Part shown: positions 8,107-15,945 of the stretch, in pieces
Layout of the letters: each line of letters begins with the position of its first letter
Position numbering within the stretch: the stretch's first letter is position 1
Assembly (NCBI RefSeq): GCF_900109785.1
Contig: NZ_FOBH01000002.1
Span: 1-64,000, forward strand
Length of the DNA: 64,000 nt
Direction of reading: 5' to 3'
Source of the DNA: Nitrosovibrio tenuis
Lineage (GTDB): Bacteria > Pseudomonadota > Gammaproteobacteria > Burkholderiales > Nitrosomonadaceae
The notes under the pieces: generated by a model
Told to the model about the DNA's origin: nothing
Database searches by the model: none
What the model saw: the letters and a program-made list of their open reading frames with translations, nothing else
Program-made: the position numbers and the translations under genes

Positions 8107-9605
8107 TTGTTCGCGCGGAGGCAAGGCACGAGAGTGGGGGGGATGCCACCTCTTCGTCATGGCTGCGGCGCAATCCCAGCTCATTCCTGAAATTGATTCT
8201 GCTCGGTTTCGCTTTGGTCGGCTTGCCTCTCATCATCGCGCTCATCAACAGCGCTTTATCGATAGATCGCCTGGCGGACCATAGTCGTAAGGCCGTGTAT
8301 CAGGCAGCTCAAATTGCGCATAGCAGCCGCGCCCTGGCTGATGAAATTGCCGCCATGGAGCGTGCCATACGGCAAACACATATTCTGGGCGACACCTCTC
8401 TACTCGAGGGTTATTTTAGGGCGCACCATAAATTCGAGACCACTGCAGCGGCCCTTTTTGAACTTTCACTTCATGCGGAACAGAAAGAGCTGTTGACCCA
8501 ACTTCAAGCCCTGGAAGCTTCCATTTTCCAAAAATTATCCATCATAAAGCAATCTCCTGAAGCATTGCGCGATCTGATCGGCAACTTTGCAACACTGCGG
8601 GATTCAGCACGGACCTTTTCTTCGCTCGGTTATACATTGATAGAGCGTGAGGTCGGTGAATTGCAGGATATGGCGGGCTATGCCCGTTTTACCGTCGGCT
8701 GGCAGCTTCTCGCCCTGATCCCGTTTGCCATCCTGTTGGCATTCATGTTCTCCCTGCGTATTGCGCGCCCCATAAAACAAATTGATGAGGCTATTCGCAA
8801 CATGGGGCAGGGTAAACTGTCCAAATCCATACGCGTGGATGGGCCTCAGGATTTGGTATATTTCGGTGAACGCCTCGATTGGATGCGCCGGCGCCTGCTG
8901 AAACTTGAAGAGCAGAAAACGCGGTTCTTACAGCATGTTTCTCATGAGCTCAAGACGCCGCTCACCGCAATGCGTGAGGGTGCGGATTTGCTTGCGGAGG
9001 GAGTGACAGGTGAATTAAACGAAGGACAACAGCGGATCGCAAGCATCCTCCATAGTAACAGTGTGCAACTGCAGAGGCGTATCGAAGATTTGCTGAGCTA
9101 TAGCGCGCTTCAGACTGAGAAAGCCGCACTGGTAAAACATAAGGCAAATGTGAGAACCATAGTGGAGGCCGTGTTACAAGATCAGAACCTGATCATCATG
9201 AGCAAAAGTTTGCAAATCGAGCTATCCTGCCCGGAACTGATGATTGATTGCGATGAACAAAAAATAAAAACTATTGTGGATAATCTGTTATCGAACGCTG
9301 TGAAATTTTCTCCGCCGCGCGGCTGCATCAGCATGTGGGCGAAGAGGGTAGAGGAAATGATTGAACTACATGTTGTGGATACCGGGGCGGGTATTGATGA
9401 GGGAGACCGTGAGAAAGTGTTCGAGCCTTTTTACCAGGGCCGGCGGATGCTCGACAGCCCGATCCGCGGAACGGGCTTGGGCCTGTCCATTGCACGCGAG
9501 TACGCCTTGGCGCATGGCGGCAATATCGAGCTGGTGCCGCAGGTTGGCAGCGGGGCTCATTTCCGCCTCGTCCTGCCGATTCACGACCCGGAAGGATCAT
9601 TATGA
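8103..9605 (+). CDS. glrK: Sensor histidine kinase, GlrK (QseE) type
   Basis: A 500-residue inner-membrane sensor kinase. The first membrane helix is at about 28-52 and the second at about 198-220, enclosing a helical periplasmic sensor of some 145 residues. A HAMP linker follows (about 220-270), then the dimerisation domain with the phospho-acceptor His281 (HVSHELKTPLTAM) and the ATPase domain with N (DNLLSNAVKFS), G1 (DTGAGI) and G2 (GTGLGLSIA) boxes. Gene order kinase-lipoprotein-sigma54 activator matches GlrK-QseG-GlrR of enterobacteria. It overlaps both neighbours by four bases, so the operon is tightly coupled. The signal sensed cannot be read from sequence. Confidence 0.9.
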   Translation: MIVRAEARHESGGDATSSSWLRRNPSSFLKLILLGFALVGLPLIIALINSALSIDRLADHSRKAVYQAAQIAHSSRALADEIAAMERAIRQTHILGDTSLLEGYFRAHHKFETTAAALFELSLHAEQKELLTQLQALEASIFQKLSIIKQSPEALRDLIGNFATLRDSARTFSSLGYTLIEREVGELQDMAGYARFTVGWQLLALIPFAILLAFMFSLRIARPIKQIDEAIRNMGQGKLSKSIRVDGPQDLVYFGERLDWMRRRLLKLEEQKTRFLQHVSHELKTPLTAMREGADLLAEGVTGELNEGQQRIASILHSNSVQLQRRIEDLLSYSALQTEKAALVKHKANVRTIVEAVLQDQNLIIMSKSLQIELSCPELMIDCDEQKIKTIVDNLLSNAVKFSPPRGCISMWAKRVEEMIELHVVDTGAGIDEGDREKVFEPFYQGRRMLDSPIRGTGLGLSIAREYALAHGGNIELVPQVGSGAHFRLVLPIHDPEGSL

Positions 9606-10159
9606 TCCGACTGCGCCAGGCACTGCAAATCCTGCCAATAGTAATTCTTTTGACGGGCTGCTCAACCGTTCCTACCCTTTCAACCCTTCCTGAAAATCAG
9701 CCGTCACCATGCCCACCCTCTGAAGTGGTCGTGAGCGGGCAAATGGATGACATGATGCAATATTATGACTCCTTGCGAAAACAATCCTCACCTGAACTCA
9801 TCAAGGTTTATGACAGGGTAAAACAGAATTTCGGGCAGAATAAAAGCGACGCAAACCGGATCAGGCTGGTATTACTGCTCATCCTGCCAAACACGTCTTT
9901 TCGTGATGTCCCGTCAGCACTTCATCTACTCAACGAATGGCCGCGGGACCCGAAGCCGGCAAACAATAATCATAATAATAATTTGCAGAGTTTCAGGAAT
10001 TTGCTGGCAGCGCTTTTGGCTGAGCAACAACGGCTAAGCAATAGCATGGACGAGTCGTCTCATAAGTTGAAAGAGGAGCAAAAACGCGCGGACACGCTGC
10101 AACATCAGATTGACGCCATAAAAAGCATGGAAAAAAATCTCATTCTCATAGAACCATAA
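9602..10159 (+). CDS. qseG: QseG-like outer-membrane lipoprotein
   Basis: A 185-residue lipoprotein with the lipobox LLTGC near residue 20, so Cys is lipidated and the protein anchored to a membrane. The C-terminal third is a coiled coil (LAALLAEQQRLSNSMDE and the following Lys/Glu-rich stretch). In enterobacteria QseG sits between glrK and glrR and interacts with the kinase. Sequence similarity to QseG is low by eye, so the name rests on position, lipobox and coiled coil. It overlaps the kinase stop (ATGA). Confidence 0.7.
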   Translation: MIRLRQALQILPIVILLTGCSTVPTLSTLPENQPSPCPPSEVVVSGQMDDMMQYYDSLRKQSSPELIKVYDRVKQNFGQNKSDANRIRLVLLLILPNTSFRDVPSALHLLNEWPRDPKPANNNHNNNLQSFRNLLAALLAEQQRLSNSMDESSHKLKEEQKRADTLQHQIDAIKSMEKNLILIEP

Positions 10160-10180
10160 ATCATCCTTCGATACAAAACC

Positions 10181-11542
10181 ATGCCCGACTCCAATCCTAA
10201 AATTCTCATCGTCGATGATGACGCCGATCTGCTCGAATTACTCTCAATCCGACTGACAGCAGCCGGCTACAAGGTCGAGGCCGTGCAAAGCGCCGAGGCG
10301 GCGCTGAACTACCTGGACGTAGCGCGCCCGCAACTGGTCATCAGCGACATGCAGATGAGCGGCATGGATGGGATGGCATTATTCGAACATATCCACCGTA
10401 ATTTACCTACCTTGCCGGTGATCATTCTTACGGCTCACGGCACCATCCCGGATGCAGTGGCAGCGGTTCAGCGAGGCGTATTCGGCTATTTGGCAAAGCC
10501 GTTCGACAGCAAGACTCTGCTGGCCAACATTAGCCAGGCTTTAAGGTTCGTCCCGGGTGGCGTACCTCAGAACGAAGTGTCGCAGGCTTCCTGGCGCAGG
10601 GACATTATTACGCAAAGTGCAATTATGGAGGACCTTCTTACCAGAGCAGGGCTTGTTGCGGAAGGCGATGCGAGCGTACTGATCTATGGCGAGAGCGGGG
10701 TGGGAAAGGAATTATTCGCCCACGCCATACATGAGGCATCCAAACGCCGCCATAATCCCTTCGTGGCGATAAATTGTGCGGCAATTCCGGAACAATTGCT
10801 GGAATCCGAGCTGTTCGGACACGTCAGGGGCGCATTTACCGGCGCTGTGCGGGACCATAAGGGATTGTTTCAACTGGCCGAAGGTGGAACGCTGTTTCTT
10901 GATGAGATCGGCGATATGCCGGTTCTGCTCCAGGTCAAGCTATTGCGTGTTTTACAGGAGAGGAAAGTACGCCCTGTCGGTTCCGCGCAAGCAATCCCCG
11001 TTGATGTGCGTATTATTTCCGCGACCCACCGCGATCTCAAGGCGGAAATTGCCGCGGGCGGCTTCCGTGAGGATCTTTACTACAGGCTGGACGTCGTCGC
11101 ATTGACGATTCCAGTCTTATCGCAGAGGCGCGAGGACATTCCCTTGCTGACAAATTATTTCCTCAGCATGTTTTCGGAAAAATACCAGAAAAACATCAAC
11201 GGATTTTCGCCGGAAGCGATGGAAATGCTATTAAGCGCCTCTTGGCCGGGTAATGTAAGGCAACTGATGAACGTCGTGGAACGTTGCATAGTTTTGAGTA
11301 CAGCTCCGCTGATCTCACCTGTGCTGGTGTATGACGCCATGCACCGGGAAGAGGAGCAGCTCGTCTCCTTCGAAGAAGCGCGCAAGAGCTTTGAAAGGGA
11401 TTATCTGGTACGCGTGCTGAAAATTTCGGGAGGGAATGTGGCGCAGGCTGCGCGCTTGGCCAAACGCAATCGTACCGAATTTTATAAGCTGCTACAGAGA
11501 TATCAGCTCGACCCTTCCGTTTTTAAACAATCGCAGGGCTGA
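10181..11542 (+). CDS. glrR: Sigma54-dependent response regulator, GlrR (QseF) type
   Basis: A 453-residue NtrC-family activator. The receiver domain has the phosphorylated Asp56 (LVISDMQMSGMDG) and the acidic pocket VDDDAD. The AAA+ domain carries Walker A GESGVGKE, the sigma54-contacting loop GAFTGA and LFLDEIGDMP. The C-terminal Fis-type helix-turn-helix is GGNVAQAARLAKRNRTEFYK. It would activate sigma54 promoters after phosphorylation by the upstream kinase. In E. coli the GlrR target is the small RNA GlmY; I found no sigma54 promoter or GlmY-like gene in the window. It ends 16 bases from the convergent oxidase gene. Confidence 0.93.
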   Translation: MPDSNPKILIVDDDADLLELLSIRLTAAGYKVEAVQSAEAALNYLDVARPQLVISDMQMSGMDGMALFEHIHRNLPTLPVIILTAHGTIPDAVAAVQRGVFGYLAKPFDSKTLLANISQALRFVPGGVPQNEVSQASWRRDIITQSAIMEDLLTRAGLVAEGDASVLIYGESGVGKELFAHAIHEASKRRHNPFVAINCAAIPEQLLESELFGHVRGAFTGAVRDHKGLFQLAEGGTLFLDEIGDMPVLLQVKLLRVLQERKVRPVGSAQAIPVDVRIISATHRDLKAEIAAGGFREDLYYRLDVVALTIPVLSQRREDIPLLTNYFLSMFSEKYQKNINGFSPEAMEMLLSASWPGNVRQLMNVVERCIVLSTAPLISPVLVYDAMHREEEQLVSFEEARKSFERDYLVRVLKISGGNVAQAARLAKRNRTEFYKLLQRYQLDPSVFKQSQG

Positions 11543-11558
11543 CTTCTACGCTGTAGCC

Positions 11559-13136
11559 TCAAGACACGCCATCTATGGGATTTCGCTCGTCTTCAACGAA
11601 TTTCGCGCCTTTTCTCATGATAAAACCCAGCTCCGACCACCAGTGGACCATATCAGCATAGTCTTGTATGCCTCGTGAAAAAGGCTGGATCTCTCCCGTG
11701 GCCGTCACAACATCGACCGGGCGCTGAGCCGGCCACCACAGTTCGCCGCAGGCGTAAAAATCAGCCTGCCATGGCACTGCCATATACTCGGTCAGAAAAC
11801 CAGGCGGAAGAGTCTGCTTGATGCGGAATGACGCTTCATACGTGGCGGCTTGGGCAATCACATAGGTCACTTCGATGCCGGGAAAAAATGGCGCGCCGAT
11901 GCACCCTTCCAGCGCCGCCCGCGTCAGTGAATCAGGCCTTTGTCCCAAGGGTAGCTTTTCGAACGGAACAGGTACCGGCTCGCTCGTCCAGTCTGCATGG
12001 AATTCACCGCGTGACCATTTTCCCATCATTGCATACTGATACTCCGTCAGCGCGGTGTATTCGCCTCGCTCGGGGTTGTCGGGGTCCAGTCCACTGTTTA
12101 CTTTTGGCATGGCTGGTGGGAGATCAGGCGGGGGCGTATTAGGGTCTACGCGGGTATTCGGTTTCATCAACCACTTGAACACACCTTCGCGCGACGGTCT
12201 GGCTTCCTCGGATTTGTCCGCCAGTTTGCTCAAGCGCGCCTCGCTCAGGAAATTACCCGCACTACCGTGGTAGCGGTTTTTCTGCTCAACCACCCAATGG
12301 ATCAGTACTGCCCGCTTCAGTATCGGGTAGATATCTTGCGTGAACGAGGGCACTTTCTTTATCAGGCGCGGAGAGAAATTCCTGACAGCGACGTTCAAAG
12401 CCTGGTCATACCATGTGGTGACATTTTCGATCCCGGGCGCATAGGATGGCGGAGCAACGACGACCCATGCACCGCCTTCCGCACTGACCGCCGCTTCGCC
12501 CTCGATTTCTATCACAGCGCTGACGGGACCATCGGAGACGCCATCATACCAGCCATCGTTATTGGCAAAACTGTCGAGGCCCCGGCCAATCGGGGAACCC
12601 GATTTACCGGGGCCTCCAACGACGATCAGGTGCCCTTGTGCATCAGTCAGCATTCGTCCAAGTGCGACCTTCGCACTCCCTTCAATATTGCCGTTCTTGA
12701 TGAAGTTGATTTCTCCACTCAGAGGAACAGCTGTTTTGTTCTTTCCGGATATCGATTGCAATGAGGCATCGATGACCAGTCCAGCGCGGTCATACTCGGC
12801 ATTTCGTGGCGGAGCAGAAAGGCCGCCCGGCGGGAACTGTCCGCCTGCTGATTTTCTATTGGCGAGGTGCGCACTCCATGTAATGTTCGTTTTCTCGTCC
12901 GGAAGCACTTCATTATCGAGCGTTTCTTTGCCAAAGTCATCGCGGTTAAATTTATAAATCCGGAATCGCACACCTTGCGGCTTAATCTTTCCCTTTATTT
13001 GTCCGTTTGACGAGGTGTCACGATATGGCCCTTTAGGAACAAGTCCAGGAGACTCGGGCCCCAGGAAATAAGCCGTCTCGCTGTTACCTATCCGCGCGAT
13101 TCCTATCGCCGGGTAAATCCGGTAGATCGTTTTCAT
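11559..13136 (-). CDS. LodA/GoxA-like CTQ-dependent amino-acid oxidase
   Basis: A 525-residue protein of the LodA/GoxA family, quinoproteins that oxidise lysine or glycine and release ammonia and hydrogen peroxide. The N-terminus IYRIYPAIGIARIGNSE and the segment WVVVAPPSYAPGIENVTTWYD are typical. The cysteine tryptophylquinone cofactor is built from one Cys and one Trp; candidates are Cys412 (EGCIGAPFFPGIE) and Trp456 (PWQADFYAC). It is shorter than the well-known LodA and GoxA. No signal peptide is seen. The LodB/GoxB flavoprotein that normally builds the cofactor is not next to it. The ATG at 13136 has a good GAGGAA site; an earlier start is less likely. Confidence 0.85.
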   Translation of the reverse strand: MKTIYRIYPAIGIARIGNSETAYFLGPESPGLVPKGPYRDTSSNGQIKGKIKPQGVRFRIYKFNRDDFGKETLDNEVLPDEKTNITWSAHLANRKSAGGQFPPGGLSAPPRNAEYDRAGLVIDASLQSISGKNKTAVPLSGEINFIKNGNIEGSAKVALGRMLTDAQGHLIVVGGPGKSGSPIGRGLDSFANNDGWYDGVSDGPVSAVIEIEGEAAVSAEGGAWVVVAPPSYAPGIENVTTWYDQALNVAVRNFSPRLIKKVPSFTQDIYPILKRAVLIHWVVEQKNRYHGSAGNFLSEARLSKLADKSEEARPSREGVFKWLMKPNTRVDPNTPPPDLPPAMPKVNSGLDPDNPERGEYTALTEYQYAMMGKWSRGEFHADWTSEPVPVPFEKLPLGQRPDSLTRAALEGCIGAPFFPGIEVTYVIAQAATYEASFRIKQTLPPGFLTEYMAVPWQADFYACGELWWPAQRPVDVVTATGEIQPFSRGIQDYADMVHWWSELGFIMRKGAKFVEDERNPIDGVS

Positions 13137-13394
13137 CGGTATTCCTCTTTTCCCGGTTGCTTGGTTCACTTAAATATAGCAAAAACACAGCAAAAAACTC
13201 ATGCATATTTAGTCGCGTCGCTCAATTTAGCTTGCTCCCGCAATCAGGGAAAAGAAGTGTCGCGGTCCTCCATCTCGGCTGGAGCTTATCGGCACCACGC
13301 TTGCAGCTATGTTGGAAATCGCACGGAACAAACATTGTTTTTTTATATATTTGTGGTCTTCAGATTCCTGGTGGTGATAGAGGATTACAAAATC

Positions 13395-14060
13395 ATGGCT
13401 GATTCCCCGCTTCTTAAAACGACGGCCGTCCGCATCCCGGCGCACGGCGTGTTTCTGAATGCAGACCTGGCAATACCGGCAGAGGCGAAGGCTATAGTCG
13501 CGTTTGCTCATGGCAGCGGCAGCGGCCGTCATAGCCCCCGGAACCGTTACGTCGCGGAAACGCTGAACGAATACAAGTTTGCGACCCTGCTTGCCGATCT
13601 CCTTACGGAAGAAGAAGAGATCGTTGATATGCGGACGCGCCACCTGCGATTCGATATACCCATGCTGGCGGACAGGCTGATCGATATTGCGGCATGGTTG
13701 CAACGTGAACCGCAAACAAAACATTTAAAAATAGGCTGGTTCGGGGCGAGTACAGGAGCGGGCGCCGCATTGATTGCTGCCGCGCGCCACCCGGAAAACC
13801 TCATAGCTGTGGTTTCGCGAGGCGGAAGGCCGGATCTGGCAGGGGACTATCTGCCAAAGGTTAGCGTACCCGTGCTTCTCATCGTCGGAGAGAACGACCC
13901 TCAGGTTATCGATCTCAATGAAGAGGCTCTCTCGCGCCTCAATGCCCAGTCAAAGCTGGAAATTGTGCCGGGCGCCACACATCTATTCGAAGAGCCCGGT
14001 ACGCTGGAAGCAGCGGCCCTCCTGGCGGCCAAATGGTTTCAGAAACATTCGAGTACGTGA
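13395..14060 (+). CDS. Dienelactone hydrolase-family alpha/beta hydrolase
   Basis: A 221-residue cytoplasmic hydrolase. The fold is visible in VAFAHGSGSGRHS (oxyanion loop), WFGASTGAGAAL (nucleophile Ser in a GxSxG-like elbow), LIVGENDPQVI (acid) and PGATHLFEE (catalytic His). This subfamily is often found fused or next to a phosphoribosyltransferase and near erythromycin-esterase-like genes, as here. I chose the ATG at 13395 with a GAGG site; an open frame upstream to 13161 is not family-like. Substrate unknown. Confidence 0.87.
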   Translation: MADSPLLKTTAVRIPAHGVFLNADLAIPAEAKAIVAFAHGSGSGRHSPRNRYVAETLNEYKFATLLADLLTEEEEIVDMRTRHLRFDIPMLADRLIDIAAWLQREPQTKHLKIGWFGASTGAGAALIAAARHPENLIAVVSRGGRPDLAGDYLPKVSVPVLLIVGENDPQVIDLNEEALSRLNAQSKLEIVPGATHLFEEPGTLEAAALLAAKWFQKHSST

Positions 14061-14234
14061 TCAAGTGGTCCAACAAACCGTCCCAATAAGCCCTCCCGAT
14101 AAGTCTTGCCAAGAAGTCGCTCAAACAGGTCGCCCCAATAAAACCGCCTATTCATGAGCGAATTTTCTCAGCGTCAGCGCCACAACTCAGTGAAAATCTT
14201 TCCAGCATGAAGCAGAGCCCAGGAGATTATTGAT

Positions 14235-15614
14235 ATGCCCAGCCTTTATTCAGATCATAAAATCATTGATGTGTTGGAAGGATATGCACAGCCACTGCGG
14301 GGAATTGTCAACGATTACGATTCTTTAATACAGGCGAGCCGCGGGAAGAAATTCGTTCTGCTTGGCGAAGCCAGCCATGGGACGGCGGAATTCTACCGGA
14401 TTCGCGCGGAGATCACCCGCCGCCTTATTGAAGAAGAAGGTTTCGACGCTGTAGCCGTTGAGGCCGACTGGCCAGACGCGTACAGAGTAAATCGGTTCGT
14501 CTCATGCGTTTCCGACGACGCGGATGCTGACGAAGCGCTATCGAGTTTTGAACGGTTTCCGACATGGATGTGGCGTAATGCAGAGGTCCTGGCCTTTATT
14601 AACTGGCTGGTTGACTATAACGCAAGAACCAGGAGGCATGAGGATGTCGGGGGCCTCGGAACTGCCAGCGAATCCGCCGGGTTCTACGGTCTGGACCTAT
14701 ACAGTATGACGTCATCGATCGAGGCGGTGCTTGCGTATCTCGACAAGATCGATCCGGCAGAAGCTGCGGCTGCGCGCAGGCGCTATGCCTGCTTCGGACA
14801 GTTTATCAACGATCCGCAGGCGTATGGCTACGCTATTGCCTCGGGCAGATGGGATTCTTGCGAACAGGAAGTCATCACCCAGCTCATACAGCTGCAGAGG
14901 AAAGCGCGCCTGTATATCGAAAGGGATGGTGCGTTTGCCGGAAATGAATATTTTTCGGCACAACAGAATGCCGAGCTGGTAAAGAATGCGGAAGAATATT
15001 ACCGTGCCATATTCAGAGGACGGCCTAACACATGGAATCTGCGTGATCGGCATATGTTCGAGACGTTGGAAAAATTGGCTGATCATCTGGAAATATCGCG
15101 GGGGCGGGAGGCTCGAATAGCCGTTTGGGCCCACAATTCTCATCTGGGCAATGCGGCGGCTACCGAGATGGGGCAGCGTGGCGAACTCAATATCGGGCAA
15201 TTGGTCCACGAGCACTACGCGGATAAAGCGCTTCACATCGGGTTTTCAACCAGTCGCGGCAGGGTGACGGCAGCGTCGGATTGGGACGGTCCGGCAGAAA
15301 CTAAGATTGTCCGCGAGCCCTTGTCCGGTAGTTATGAGGAACTTTTTTCCGGGCTGGAAAAGAAACGTTTCTTTCTCGACCTACGGGGAAGAGGGGAAGC
15401 CGCCGATCTGCTGAGCGACAGAAGGCTCCAGCGGGCCATCGGCGTCATTTACCGTCCTGAAACCGAACGCATGAGTCATTACTTCTATGCATCTCTTCCA
15501 CGCCAGTTCGATTTCATGATCCACATTGACGAAACAGAAGCCGTAAGGCCCCTCCCCTCGTTCATGCATAAGAGGCCGGGCGAAATGGACGAAACTTACC
15601 CGTCCGGTTTGTAG
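14235..15614 (+). CDS. Erythromycin esterase family protein
   Basis: A 459-residue protein of the EreA/EreB-like superfamily. Conserved active-site segments are LLGEASHGTAEFY, VAVEADWPDAY and VWAHNSHLGNA, with Glu and His residues placed as in the family. An AGGAG site precedes the ATG. Family members of this environmental type usually do not give macrolide resistance, and the true substrate is unknown. It is co-directional with the dienelactone-type hydrolase 174 bases upstream, a pairing seen in other bacteria, which suggests a shared pathway. Confidence 0.9.
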   Translation: MPSLYSDHKIIDVLEGYAQPLRGIVNDYDSLIQASRGKKFVLLGEASHGTAEFYRIRAEITRRLIEEEGFDAVAVEADWPDAYRVNRFVSCVSDDADADEALSSFERFPTWMWRNAEVLAFINWLVDYNARTRRHEDVGGLGTASESAGFYGLDLYSMTSSIEAVLAYLDKIDPAEAAAARRRYACFGQFINDPQAYGYAIASGRWDSCEQEVITQLIQLQRKARLYIERDGAFAGNEYFSAQQNAELVKNAEEYYRAIFRGRPNTWNLRDRHMFETLEKLADHLEISRGREARIAVWAHNSHLGNAAATEMGQRGELNIGQLVHEHYADKALHIGFSTSRGRVTAASDWDGPAETKIVREPLSGSYEELFSGLEKKRFFLDLRGRGEAADLLSDRRLQRAIGVIYRPETERMSHYFYASLPRQFDFMIHIDETEAVRPLPSFMHKRPGEMDETYPSGL

Positions 15615-15627
15615 GCATCCTGCATCG

Positions 15628-15654
15628 CGGCGGGACATGTCGCCGGGCGGTTTT
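15628..15654 (+). terminator. Possible terminator after the esterase gene
   Basis: CGGCG at 15628-15632 can pair with CGCCG at 15641-15645, giving a GC-rich stem and a loop of about eight bases. A short TTTT follows at 15651. The gap between stem and T run makes this a modest candidate. The rest of 15615-15945 shows short degenerate direct repeats and no gene. Confidence 0.35.
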
Positions 15655-15945
15655 GCGTTCCGCGCAAACCTGTCCAGCTAAGCCTGTCTTAAGTCTGTTC
15701 CGCCTAAGCCGGTTCTAATCAATATCATAATAAGTAGGCTATCCCGCGCGCCTTGCCCGCTTGATCTTGCCTGCCTGCTTTTGTGAAGCGACTTTCTTAC
15801 TCTCGCTCCAAACTTGATGTTTTGACGACTTCCAATTCTTGCTTTTTGAAAAGGGTGATCTATGTTGATTAAGGGTGGTCTCGTCCATTCATGCGGGAAA
15901 TCTTGAATATCAACTTCACATTAGGTGTATATCAGGGAGATATCG

